Source of the DNA: Coriobacteriia bacterium
GTDB taxonomy: Bacteria; Actinomycetota; Coriobacteriia; WRKU01
Direction of reading: 5' to 3'
Length of the DNA stretch: 50,944 nt
NCBI GenBank assembly: GCA_009777935.1
Contig: WRKU01000009.1
Location: 1-50,944, forward strand
Made by a program: the position numbers and the translations under genes. Every line of letters begins with the position of its first letter. The stretch's first letter is position 1. Below, in pieces: positions 16,895 to 25,834 of this stretch. The notes under the pieces are model-generated. The model ran no database searches. It saw only the letters and a program-made list of their open reading frames with translations, and was not told the DNA's origin.

Positions 16895-17992
16895 ATGAAG
16901 TTGAATATCTCAAAAAGTAATCTGGCCGAGGCCTTACCTGAAGTTCTCAAAGTCATCGCATCGCGCTCCTCCATTCCTATCCTTGCCGGTATTTTGATTG
17001 TTGCCCAAAAAGACACGGTAGAATTTTTTGGCACAGATCTCGAAACATCGATTTGTGTTCGCTGTGCTGGTCTTGTTGAGGAAGAAGGACGTGTCGTTGT
17101 ACCGGGCAAAATATTCAACGATATTGTACGTTCATTGCCTGAATCTTCGGTATTACTTGAAACCGAGGATGAAATGTTAAGCATTCGTTCTCAACAAGCT
17201 CACTTCATTATTCGTACTCTCAATACCGATGAATTCGCTCACTTTCCTGAAATAGAAGGAACCCAATCAATTGTTTTACCAGCATCCACCATAAAAGACA
17301 TGGTAAACAAAGTAAGTAAGGTAGTAAGTCGAGATGAAACTCGCGCAGTGCTCACGGCCATCTTAGTTATTATCGAGGAAAATACTATCAAGATGGTTGC
17401 AACCGATGGGTATCGGCTCGCTATGTCTGAACAGCAAACAGAGGCTAAAACGAGTGAGAAGTTTGAAATTTTGGTACCCGGTAAGGTCTTTAATGACGTA
17501 GTGAACATGGTATTACCTAAGGAGAATATTGAAATTACTCTCACCACTAACCAGATACAATTTTCCTGTGAAAATATAACACTAGTAACTCGTCGTATAG
17601 AAGGTAATTATCCTAACTACCGCCAGCTTATCCCCACCGAGTTTAATACCTCTGTGATACTTGTTCGAGAGGAGATGATTGCTGCGGTTAAGCGCGCTGC
17701 ACTTCTTGCATTCAATAATGCAGCCCTTAAGATGACCGTTTCGGTTGAGGATAGCGCTCTTACTATCGCGGCGAGCGCACAAGATTATGGGCAGGCTGAA
17801 GAAAATGTTATGGTAAAAATTGAAGGAGATGACAATTTCATCGCGGTTAATCCCAACTATCTACTTGATGGGCTTAGTGTTATGAGCAGTGAATTTATAA
17901 CACTTGAGATTGTTGAATCGATGAAGCCAGGCGTGATGACAAGCGAAGAAGAGAACTTTACGTATCTCTTTATGCCGGTTCGCTCGACATAG
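16895..17992 (+). CDS. dnaN: DNA polymerase III beta subunit (sliding clamp)
   Basis: A 365-residue beta clamp beginning MKLNISKSNLAEALPEVLKVI. The three-fold clamp architecture is recognisable, including ATDGYRLAM in the middle domain, EGNYPNYRQLIP, and the C-terminal FMPVRST in the usual M-P-x-R form. It holds the replicative polymerase on DNA. The ATG has SD AAGGAAGGA. It lies between the oriC AT-rich region and recF. Confidence 0.96.
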   Translation: MKLNISKSNLAEALPEVLKVIASRSSIPILAGILIVAQKDTVEFFGTDLETSICVRCAGLVEEEGRVVVPGKIFNDIVRSLPESSVLLETEDEMLSIRSQQAHFIIRTLNTDEFAHFPEIEGTQSIVLPASTIKDMVNKVSKVVSRDETRAVLTAILVIIEENTIKMVATDGYRLAMSEQQTEAKTSEKFEILVPGKVFNDVVNMVLPKENIEITLTTNQIQFSCENITLVTRRIEGNYPNYRQLIPTEFNTSVILVREEMIAAVKRAALLAFNNAALKMTVSVEDSALTIAASAQDYGQAEENVMVKIEGDDNFIAVNPNYLLDGLSVMSSEFITLEIVESMKPGVMTSEEENFTYLFMPVRST

Positions 17993-18010
17993 CGTGTGCC
18001 TTGGTGTGGC

Positions 18011-19090
18011 GTGGCCTTCCTCGTTAAAAAACTTCAGCTAAAAGACTTTCGTGTGTTTAAGGAGGCGGAATACACCTTTGACCCACACCTTACCGTTATT
18101 CATGGGCCGAACGCAACAGGAAAAACAAGCATCATAGAGGCATTGCAACTAACGTGCGAAGGGGTGTCATTCCGACGACCTCGCCACGAGGAGCTTATTT
18201 GTCACGGGTCACCTTTTGCACGCGCCGAACTTGTGGCGTGCGACGGCGACCGTATCCGCGAAGTCTCGATGCACATAGAACAAAACGCGCGCGAGTTCAT
18301 CGTTAACGGCAAGCAGCACAAAAACGCGCGCGAAATTGCGGGCGTCTTGCCGGTCATTGTGTTTACGCCCGATAATCTACGCATAGTTAAGGACTCTGCG
18401 CAAACGCGCCGCAATGAAATCGATGATCTTGGCTGCCAGCTCTCCTCATCGTTTGGGCGACTCAAAACCGAATATAACAAAACACTCGCGGGGCGCAACA
18501 AGCTCTTGCGGGACGGCCACTATAAAGGTGATATTTTTGACGCATGGACCGATCAGCTTATAGATCTCGGAATAGCTCTCTATGGTCATCGGCGAGGGCT
18601 TTTAGAAAGACTTACTCCGCACATAGTCGCACAACACAAAGCTCTCGATGCAACCTGCACACTTGACATCAACATCGCGTCGGCGTGGGCGGGCAGCAAC
18701 CAGAAGACCGAGGCTCTCAAGGCCGATCTTATACAGGCACTCGCAGCCAGTCGCGACGATGAACGCGCGCGGCGAATAACCACGGTCGGACCACACCGCG
18801 ACGATATTGAGTTTTTGCTCGATGGACATAGTGCGCGAACTTTTGGTAGCCAAGGACAGCAGCGCACCATCGCGCTGGCGTGGAAGTTGGGGCAAATAGA
18901 GGTCGTACGTGAGGTGACCGGTGCAAAACCGCTCCTTCTCCTCGACGATGTCATGAGCGAGCTTGACGGGTCGCGGCGTCAAGCACTTGCTGAACGCGTG
19001 GGTGACATCGCCCAGACCGTCATCACTACTGCGCACATCGAGTATTTTGATGCCAACCTTCTCAAGAGGGCGACCCAATGTTTCACGTGA
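18011..19090 (+). CDS. recF: DNA replication and repair protein RecF
   Basis: About 359 residues. Walker A GPNATGKTS is near residue 30, the SMC-like signature region FGSQGQQRTIALAWKLGQ and Walker B PLLLLDDVMSELDGSRR are near the C-terminus. RecF loads RecA at single-strand gaps. The GTG at 18011 is chosen since the family core (FLVKKLQLKDFRVF) begins right after it; GTG 17996, 3 nt after the dnaN stop, is also possible. The stop codon lies inside a parS site (19079-19094), which fixes the last codons as CFT. Confidence 0.94.
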   Translation: MAFLVKKLQLKDFRVFKEAEYTFDPHLTVIHGPNATGKTSIIEALQLTCEGVSFRRPRHEELICHGSPFARAELVACDGDRIREVSMHIEQNAREFIVNGKQHKNAREIAGVLPVIVFTPDNLRIVKDSAQTRRNEIDDLGCQLSSSFGRLKTEYNKTLAGRNKLLRDGHYKGDIFDAWTDQLIDLGIALYGHRRGLLERLTPHIVAQHKALDATCTLDINIASAWAGSNQKTEALKADLIQALAASRDDERARRITTVGPHRDDIEFLLDGHSARTFGSQGQQRTIALAWKLGQIEVVREVTGAKPLLLLDDVMSELDGSRRQALAERVGDIAQTVITTAHIEYFDANLLKRATQCFT

Positions 19091-19094
19091 AACA
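19079..19094. promoter_or_regulatory. parS: parS site 4
   Basis: Perfect TGTTTCACGTGAAACA spanning the recF stop codon. It is on the opposite side of dnaA from the other three sites. Confidence 0.95.
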
Positions 19095-19151
19095 TACGTT
19101 CGCTTTTCCCAGGCCACCGCACCATCGAGGGCACCATCGAGGGTGTCACTT

Positions 19152-19487
19152 ATGATTCCCGATAAATACAATCTCGACAAAAAAACGTATATGCCCTCGT
19201 TTCAGCTTTCGCTTGACCGGCTCGTCAATCGTCTCGACCCTGCCGGCACACACCTCAAGCAGCAGAGCGGTATCGCACAGGCCTTCCGTGAAATCGCGGG
19301 CCCCACGGTCAGCGAACACACGACATCAATCATTCTCAGAGACACCACCGTCATGGTAACGGTTGACGATGCGATATGGGCGCAGGAGCTGTCTTTCCTT
19401 GCACATGAGTACGCTCAGAAAATAAACGAAAAGCTTGGTGCCGATGTCGTAACGTCGCTCAAGTTCTTTGCGCGCCCCGTGCGATAA
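19152..19487 (+). CDS. DUF721 / DciA-type helicase-associated protein
   Basis: About 111 residues (MIPDKYNLDKKTYMPSFQLS onward) with the DUF721/DciA pattern: a central AFREIAGPTVSEHT, then VMVTVDDAIWAQELSFLAHEY and LGADVVTSLKFFARP at the end. DciA interacts with the replicative helicase DnaB in bacteria lacking DnaC/DnaI, and in actinomycetotes it lies between recF and gyrB, as here. The start is uncertain: ATG 19152 and ATG 19191 both lack a good SD, and the frame is open upstream through the parS site. Confidence 0.82.
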   Translation: MIPDKYNLDKKTYMPSFQLSLDRLVNRLDPAGTHLKQQSGIAQAFREIAGPTVSEHTTSIILRDTTVMVTVDDAIWAQELSFLAHEYAQKINEKLGADVVTSLKFFARPVR

Positions 19488-19589
19488 TGTGATAGGCGCC
19501 AATAGGCGCTCATAGGGGTGCTCTAGAGGGGCGCTTATCGTGTGGGAGAGACGTGCGGCAAGGGCGCATGAAACACAAGGAGAATACCG

Positions 19590-21506
19590 GTGGCAAAAAA
19601 GACTGAATCGTCGTATTCGGCTAAAGATATTCAGGTGCTTGAGGGTCTCGAGGCTGTTCGCAAACGGCCCGGCATGTATATCGGCTCGACGGGGCCGCGC
19701 GGCCTCCACCATCTTGTCTACGAGATCGTCGACAATAGTGTTGACGAGGCACTTGCCGGACACTGTACCGCCGTCGACATTACCATCAACAAAGACGGAT
19801 CGGTCACAATTATCGACAACGGCCGCGGTATCCCCGTTGAAAACCATCCCAAACTACGTAAGCCAACCGTCGAGGTTGTGCTCACGGTGCTCCATGCTGG
19901 CGGTAAATTCGGTGGCGAAGGGTACAAGGTCTCCGGCGGTCTTCACGGTGTTGGCTCATCGGTCGTGAATGCACTTTCCGAGCGCCTTACGGTCGAGGTC
20001 AAGCGCGATGGCAAAATCTGGGCGCAGGAATACCAATACGGCAAGCCGACGGCCAAACTTATTGCGACCGGCACGTCAAAGGCAACCGGTACCAAGATTA
20101 CGTTCTGGCCCGATGCTGACATCTTTGAAACGACCGACTTCGACTACGAAATACTCCGCACCCGCTTGCGCGAAACGGCGTTCCTCAATCGTGATCTACG
20201 CATCACACTTACCGATGAGCGTGGCGAGGAGCCCATCAAAGACGAGTTTCGCTACGCAGGTGGCATCATTGACTTCGTAAAATACCTCAACAAAAACAAG
20301 GAGACGATTCACGCGAAGCCCATCTACTTTAGCGCCGAGGCCGACGACGGCGCGGTCGAGGTGGCACTCCAGTGGAACACCGGCTATACCGAGAACACAC
20401 TCGCGTTTGCAAACAACATCAACACCCATGAAGGCGGCACGCACCTCGATGGCTTCAAAAACGCGCTCACACGTACGCTCAATGACTATGCGCGCCGCCA
20501 AAATATCCTTAAAGAAAAAGATGCCAATCTCTCGGGCGATGATGTGCGCGAGGGTCTTACGGCGGTTTTAAGCGTGAAGCTGCACGACCCACAGTTTGAG
20601 GGACAGACCAAAACCAAGCTCGGTAATACTGAAATGCGCTCGCTCGTGCAACAGGTGGTGACCCAAGGGCTTGCCGAGTATCTGGAAGAACATCCACGCC
20701 CGGCACGGCTTATCGTGGGCAAGGCCACGCAGGCGGCTAAGGCGCGCGCGGCTGCTCGCAAAGCACGCGAGGCGACGCGCAAAAACGCGCTTTTTGGCGC
20801 TGGCTCGCTGCCCGGCAAGCTCGCCGACTGCTCGCTAACCGACCCCACGCTCTGCGAGATATATTTCGTCGAGGGCGACAGCGCCGGCGGCAGCGCAAAG
20901 CAGGCGCGCGACCGGGCATCACAAGCAATTTTGCCTTTGCGTGGTAAGATTCTCAACGTCGAGCGTGCCGGCGCAAGTCGCGCGCTCTCGAACCAAGAAA
21001 TACAGGCGATGATAACGGCGATGGGTACCGGCATCGGCGAGGAGTTTGACATCGAAGGGCTGCGCTACCACAAAGCCATCATCATGACCGACGCCGACGT
21101 CGATGGCGCACACATTCGCTGTCTTATCCTCACGTTTTTCTTCCGCTTTATGCGTGAGATTATCGAGCAAGGCTACGTCTATATTGCCCAGCCGCCACTC
21201 TATAAGCTCACTGCCGGCAAAACGAATCGCTATTCGTATAGCGATGATGAGCTGCAAGAACACATCGCCGAGCTCGGTGAAAACGCACGGTATCGCATCC
21301 AGCGCTACAAGGGTCTCGGTGAGATGAACCCCGAACAACTCTGGGAGACGACGATGAACCCTGCCGGGCGTACACTCATACAGGTCACGATGGAGGACGC
21401 AATGCTCGCCGACGAGATCTTTAGCGATCTTATGGGAGATCAGGTCGAGCCACGCAAAGAATTCATTCAGCGTCACGCTAAAGACGTTCGATTCTTGGAT
21501 ATCTAG
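19590..21506 (+). CDS. gyrB: DNA gyrase subunit B
   Basis: A 638-residue GyrB. GHKL ATPase domain with [25 protein letters not shown] and DNGRGIPV; transducer domain; TOPRIM with [27 protein letters not shown] and [10 protein letters not shown]; and the C-terminal [19 protein letters not shown]. Together with GyrA it introduces negative supercoils using ATP. Start GTG at 19590 with SD AGGAG. gyrA follows after 15 bp. Confidence 0.97.
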   Translation: MAKKTESSYSAKDIQVLEGLEAVRKRPGMYIGSTGPRGLHHLVYEIVDNSVDEALAGHCTAVDITINKDGSVTIIDNGRGIPVENHPKLRKPTVEVVLTVLHAGGKFGGEGYKVSGGLHGVGSSVVNALSERLTVEVKRDGKIWAQEYQYGKPTAKLIATGTSKATGTKITFWPDADIFETTDFDYEILRTRLRETAFLNRDLRITLTDERGEEPIKDEFRYAGGIIDFVKYLNKNKETIHAKPIYFSAEADDGAVEVALQWNTGYTENTLAFANNINTHEGGTHLDGFKNALTRTLNDYARRQNILKEKDANLSGDDVREGLTAVLSVKLHDPQFEGQTKTKLGNTEMRSLVQQVVTQGLAEYLEEHPRPARLIVGKATQAAKARAAARKAREATRKNALFGAGSLPGKLADCSLTDPTLCEIYFVEGDSAGGSAKQARDRASQAILPLRGKILNVERAGASRALSNQEIQAMITAMGTGIGEEFDIEGLRYHKAIIMTDADVDGAHIRCLILTFFFRFMREIIEQGYVYIAQPPLYKLTAGKTNRYSYSDDELQEHIAELGENARYRIQRYKGLGEMNPEQLWETTMNPAGRTLIQVTMEDAMLADEIFSDLMGDQVEPRKEFIQRHAKDVRFLDI

Positions 21507-21521
21507 GGAGGGGGTACAGCC

Positions 21522-24140
21522 ATGGCAGATAAAAAGACAGGCAAGAGCGAGACTCTTCCGCTCGATACCGGCGGTACCACCGTGCTACCGGTTGAAATTC
21601 ACAAGGAGATGCGCGCTTCGTTTCTTGAGTATGCGATGAGTGTTATTGTGTCGCGCGCACTTCCCGATGTGCGCGACGGGCTCAAGCCGGTGCATCGACG
21701 CATTCTCTACGCGATGAGCGAGTCAGGGCTTACTCCCTCTAAACCGTATAAAAAATCGGCATGGACCGTCGGTGAAGTCATCGGTAAGTATCACCCTCAT
21801 GGTGACCAGGCTGTCTACGACACGATGGTGCGCATGGCGCAGGAATGGTCGCTGCGCGTGCCGCTTATCGACGGGCACGGCAACTTTGGGTCGGTCGATG
21901 GCGACAATCCGGCCGCGATGCGTTATACCGAATCGCGCCTGCAAAAAGTCACCCTTGAGCTACTGCGCGATCTTGAAAAAGAAACGGTCGACTATGGGCC
22001 GAACTACGACGAGTCGCTCCAAGAACCGTTGGTGCTCCCGGCACGCTATCCGAACCTGCTCGTCAACGGCAGTGCCGGCATCGCGGTGGGCATGGCTACC
22101 AATATCCCGCCACACAACCTCGGTGAGGTCATCGATGCGACAATTCTGCTCATTCAAGAGCCGGATGCAACGCTCGAAGACCTGCTCAAAGTGCTTCCTG
22201 GGCCCGATTTGCCGACGGCCGGCCTTATTATGGGTACGAGTGGCATCCGGCAAGCCTACGAGACGGGCCGCGGATCGATCTGCATGCGTGGCCGCGCGAA
22301 CATCGAGCAGACCTCAACCGGTCGCACACGTATTATCGTTACCGAGATTCCCTACCAGGTGAACAAGGTCAAGCTCGTTGAAAAGATTGCCGAGCTTGTA
22401 CGCGACAAAAAGATTACCGAAATCAGCGCGCTACGCGATGAATCAAACCGCGAAGGCATGCGTATCGTCATCGAGCTCAAGCAGCAGGCAATCCCGCAGG
22501 TTGTATTGAACAAACTGTACAAAAACACACAGCTGCAACAGAACTTTAGCATCATTAATCTGGCGCTCGTCGATGGCGTGCCACAGGTGCTCACGCTCAA
22601 GGAAACTCTCCATCACTATATCGAGCACCAAAAAGAGGTCATCACGCGCCGTACCGAGCACGACCTACGCAAGGCCAAGGAACGCGCGCATATTCTCGAA
22701 GGATACGTCATTGCGCTCGACAATATCGACGAGGTCATAAAGATTATCCGTGGCTCGAAGACTGACGCAGACGCAAAAACTGCGCTGATGAAACGTTTCA
22801 AGCTCACCGATATACAGACAAACGCGATTCTCGAGATGAGGCTACGTCGCCTTACCGGGCTCGAGCGTGGCAAAATCGAGGACGAACTTGCTGAACTGCT
22901 CGAAAAGATTGCCTACTTTGAGGAAGTGCTCGCCAACATCCATATGGTGCTTGAAATCATCGTGACCGAGCTCACCGAAATCAAGCAAAAGTTTGCCGAT
23001 AAACGCCGCACCGAGATTACCGGCGCCGCCAAAGACCTCGATGTTGAGGATCTTATCGCTGAGGAGGACATGGTCGTCACCATCACGAAGGCTGGCTACG
23101 TCAAGCGATTGCCGGTTGCGACGTATCGCCAACAAAAGCGCGGCGGCAAGGGCGTGGCAGGTGTCAACTTGAAGGACAATGACTTCGTTGAGCACCTCTT
23201 CATCGCCTCTACGCACGATTACGTGCTGTTTTTCTCGACGAAGGGCAAGGTCTATCGTTTGAAGGTGCACGAGCTGCCGGTGGGCAGCCGCCACGCGCGG
23301 GGCACCGCGGCTATCAACCTGTTGCCGTTCGAGCAAGGCGAACAGATTGCAGCCGTCATCAATGCAAAAACATTCCCTGAAGACGAGTTCTTGCTCTTTG
23401 CGACCGAGCGTGGCATGGTCAAAAAGACGAACATGGCCGCCTATGGACGCGTACAAAGCAATGGCATCATCGCAATCAATTTACGCGAGAACGACCAGCT
23501 CATCGCGGTGCGTCGTGTGCAGCCGGGCCAAAAGGTCGTGCAGGTCTCAAGCGCAGGCAAGGCGCTTCTGTGGGATGAAGCGGAGGCGCGCCCCATGGGA
23601 CGCGATACGCAGGGTGTCCGCGGCATCAAACTTGCCGATGACGACGTGTGTCTTGGCATGGAGATTGCGCCTGAGGACAGCGAGCTTTTGGTTGTGACGG
23701 CGCGTGGCTATGGCAAGCGCACGCCGATTTCAGAGTATCCCGTTTATCATCGTGGTTCCGGCGGAGTGAAGACGATTGTCATGACCGACAAAAAAGGCCT
23801 GTTGAGCGCGATGAAAATAGTCCAACCTGACCATGAACTCATGCTGGTCAGCGAGGAGGGCGTCGTCATTCGCGTCAAAGCGAGCGGTATATCGTGTCTG
23901 GGACGCGCAACACAGGGCGTGAAGATTATGAACGTCGGCGATGATGATCGTGTAAGTGCCATAGCGCGTGTTTCAAGTGCAAAAAAACGCAAGTCGAAGG
24001 CTGCGGCAGACGTCGGTGAAAACGAAGACACCGAGCCCACGCTTCTCGACGAGTTAGGCGACGATGATATTGGAGATGACGATATCACAGGCGATGAGTC
24101 TACCGTTGATGAGGTCGCTGCAGACGAAACAGGCGCATGA
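21522..24140 (+). CDS. gyrA: DNA gyrase subunit A
   Basis: An 872-residue GyrA. The breakage-reunion domain includes [19 protein letters not shown], the quinolone-region [17 protein letters not shown] (Asp then Ala at the two commonly changed positions in place of the E. coli Ser and Asp order), and the catalytic Tyr at about 135 in AMRYTESRL. The GyrA box appears as [11 protein letters not shown] near 535. Six-blade C-terminal repeats follow, ending in an acidic tail ([17 protein letters not shown]). SD AGGGAGGGGG precedes the ATG. The last codons overlap the next gene by 4 bp (ATGA). Confidence 0.97.
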   Translation: MADKKTGKSETLPLDTGGTTVLPVEIHKEMRASFLEYAMSVIVSRALPDVRDGLKPVHRRILYAMSESGLTPSKPYKKSAWTVGEVIGKYHPHGDQAVYDTMVRMAQEWSLRVPLIDGHGNFGSVDGDNPAAMRYTESRLQKVTLELLRDLEKETVDYGPNYDESLQEPLVLPARYPNLLVNGSAGIAVGMATNIPPHNLGEVIDATILLIQEPDATLEDLLKVLPGPDLPTAGLIMGTSGIRQAYETGRGSICMRGRANIEQTSTGRTRIIVTEIPYQVNKVKLVEKIAELVRDKKITEISALRDESNREGMRIVIELKQQAIPQVVLNKLYKNTQLQQNFSIINLALVDGVPQVLTLKETLHHYIEHQKEVITRRTEHDLRKAKERAHILEGYVIALDNIDEVIKIIRGSKTDADAKTALMKRFKLTDIQTNAILEMRLRRLTGLERGKIEDELAELLEKIAYFEEVLANIHMVLEIIVTELTEIKQKFADKRRTEITGAAKDLDVEDLIAEEDMVVTITKAGYVKRLPVATYRQQKRGGKGVAGVNLKDNDFVEHLFIASTHDYVLFFSTKGKVYRLKVHELPVGSRHARGTAAINLLPFEQGEQIAAVINAKTFPEDEFLLFATERGMVKKTNMAAYGRVQSNGIIAINLRENDQLIAVRRVQPGQKVVQVSSAGKALLWDEAEARPMGRDTQGVRGIKLADDDVCLGMEIAPEDSELLVVTARGYGKRTPISEYPVYHRGSGGVKTIVMTDKKGLLSAMKIVQPDHELMLVSEEGVVIRVKASGISCLGRATQGVKIMNVGDDDRVSAIARVSSAKKRKSKAAADVGENEDTEPTLLDELGDDDIGDDDITGDESTVDEVAADETGA

Positions 24141-24838
24141 AGCGAGTTATCTGGATAGGTATCGCACTGGTGGCGGTGTTGGGTCTAGCAGCAGGGGTAA
24201 ACTACTGGTGGCAGTTGCAACGCGTTGAGGTCACCGTCGTGCCGGTTACGCGTAGCGATTTCATCGTCGAGGTTACGGCCTCTGGTCTCATTACGATGGG
24301 CAATCTCGACGAGATAAACCCCTTCGGCGCCGATGTAGAATTCACGGCCGATGTCGACGAAGCCGATATCGCCGAAGTCGCCGTCGACCAAACTGCAAAG
24401 ATTACGCTCAATAGCTACCCCGACATCGAGCTCACCGGCCGCATAAGCACGATTGCGCCAACGGCGACTCCGACGTTGACCGGCTCCATTGTCTTTCCGG
24501 TGGTAATAACGCTCGACGAGCTCGATGATGAGCTCACCGAAGACATCAGCCTGCGTATCGGCATGCAAGGCGAAGTCGTTATCTCCATCGGCACAGAACA
24601 CGATGTGCTGATAACTGAAATCGATGCGCTTTTTACCGAAGGCGGTCACGATTATGTCTACGTGGTGCAGGGCGCAGATGGCACCGGCCCCTTTGCGAGT
24701 GATACGCTTGCCAAACGCGAGGTCACGGTAGGGCGCCGAAGTGACACGCTTGTCGAGCTCATTGGTGGCGTTACCGAAGGTGAAGAGTTGGCTTTGGCTA
24801 CAAAGACTCCCTTTACCGACAACTTGCGCGTACGGTGA
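24137..24838 (+). CDS. Small membrane-fusion (HlyD/MacA-like) protein
   Basis: A 233-residue protein with an N-terminal membrane anchor (residues 4-21) and a beta-rich exterior. [21 protein letters not shown] and [21 protein letters not shown], followed by [15 protein letters not shown], match the barrel-sandwich and beta-barrel parts of periplasmic-adaptor-type proteins. The helical hairpin is missing, and no ABC or RND transporter gene is next to it. It overlaps the gyrA stop by ATGA, so it is co-translated with gyrase. Function is unknown; the fold assignment is moderate. Confidence 0.65.
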   Translation: MKRVIWIGIALVAVLGLAAGVNYWWQLQRVEVTVVPVTRSDFIVEVTASGLITMGNLDEINPFGADVEFTADVDEADIAEVAVDQTAKITLNSYPDIELTGRISTIAPTATPTLTGSIVFPVVITLDELDDELTEDISLRIGMQGEVVISIGTEHDVLITEIDALFTEGGHDYVYVVQGADGTGPFASDTLAKREVTVGRRSDTLVELIGGVTEGEELALATKTPFTDNLRVR

Positions 24839-24847
24839 GTGTTGTAC

Positions 24848-24876
24848 TTGCGCACAAACAGGCTATCTGGTACGCT
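24848..24876 (+). promoter_or_regulatory. Promoter for tRNA-Ile
   Basis: -35 TTGCGC (24848-24853), 17 bp, -10 TACGCT (24871-24876), 17 bp before the tRNA start. The -35 is identical to that of the surface-protein promoters. Confidence 0.55.
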
Positions 24877-24893
24877 GAGTCGGCACGTCTACC

Positions 24894-24970
<77 letters not shown>

Positions 24971-25008
24971 GCATTCCGTCAATAATCACAATCACCCTTG
25001 TTCTCTGT

Positions 25009-25014
25009 TATAGT
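25009..25014 (+). promoter_or_regulatory. Extended -10 promoter for the lipoprotein gene
   Basis: TATAGT preceded by TGT forms an extended -10, 40 nt upstream of the start at 25055. There is no convincing -35. Confidence 0.4.
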
Positions 25015-25054
25015 TAAAGGCTGATGTGTATTTTGGCATGGAGGGATGCGAGTT

Positions 25055-25738
25055 ATGAAAAAACGATTGTTATTGTTGGGGATGAGCGTTGTGCTGATGT
25101 GCAGCGCATTCTTGCTTGTGGGCTGTGGTGACAACACCGAGGCCGAAGCAGAGGTTCGTGCTACCGTCGAGGACATGTTTGCTGCGCTAAATTCCGGTAA
25201 TTTCGAGGCGGCGAATGTGTTTATTGTAGATGAAGGATCTTTTGGTGCCATCAATGCTGAGGCAGCGCAAGACATGAATGCTGCTCTTGAAAACGGCATC
25301 ACTTATGTCATCAAAGATGTGGATTTTCCTCCTAATAAGCTTGAAGTAGAGCTGGTATCTGGCGAAACTATCACGGGAGATCAAGCAGTCGTTGAACTTG
25401 AGATAACGCGCCGAGACACGGACTATCTTCTCACCGAAGCAGTTCAGGAAGAGCTCGTGGCCTACATGCAAGAACTCAAGGAGCAAGATGCTTTGGATAC
25501 GCTTGACGAAGATCAGATTCTTCAACTCACGCGCGATACTCTGAGAAAAGCTGAGCCGACTATTACGACAACTGTAACGGCACGTCTGGTCAAGGTAGAC
25601 GACACCTGGCTTCTGGTGGGCGAACAAGAGTTGGTTGATGCCATACTGGGTACGGGGGTTATGGTTTCACCAGATGCTGAGATCATTATTGAGCGAGCTA
25701 CTAAAGAAGCTCTCGAAAAATCAGGTCTTGCTAACTAG
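25055..25738 (+). CDS. Putative lipoprotein
   Basis: About 227 residues with a basic start (MKKRLLLLG), a hydrophobic stretch and the lipobox LLVGC, so it is probably a lipid-anchored surface protein. The remainder is acidic and has the style of NTF2/DUF4878-like lipoproteins (AEVRATVEDMFAALNSGNFEAAN at the start, VKVDDTWLLVGEQEL near the end). ATG at 25055 is preferred since GGAGGGA lies 8 nt upstream; ATG at 25046 would sit directly on the SD. No specific function can be given. Confidence 0.75.
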   Translation: MKKRLLLLGMSVVLMCSAFLLVGCGDNTEAEAEVRATVEDMFAALNSGNFEAANVFIVDEGSFGAINAEAAQDMNAALENGITYVIKDVDFPPNKLEVELVSGETITGDQAVVELEITRRDTDYLLTEAVQEELVAYMQELKEQDALDTLDEDQILQLTRDTLRKAEPTITTTVTARLVKVDDTWLLVGEQELVDAILGTGVMVSPDAEIIIERATKEALEKSGLAN

Positions 25739-25759
25739 CGAACCTACACATATGCAACT

Positions 25760-25790
25760 CAAGAGTGCCGGCAAAATGTCGGCACTCTTG
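25760..25790 (+). terminator. Hairpin terminator after the lipoprotein gene
   Basis: An 11-bp perfect stem (CAAGAGTGCCG with CGGCACTCTTG) around a 9-nt loop, followed by a weak T stretch (CTTTC). Confidence 0.7.
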
Positions 25791-25822
25791 CTTTCGCCGT
25801 CACTTTGCTGTAATAACTCTGC

Positions 25823-25828
25823 CATAAT
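25823..25828 (+). promoter_or_regulatory. -10 box for an apparently leaderless P-type ATPase mRNA
   Basis: CATAAT ends 6 nt before the ATG at 25835, so transcription would start at or next to the start codon. No SD is present. Confidence 0.4.
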
Positions 25829-25834
25829 AGATGC

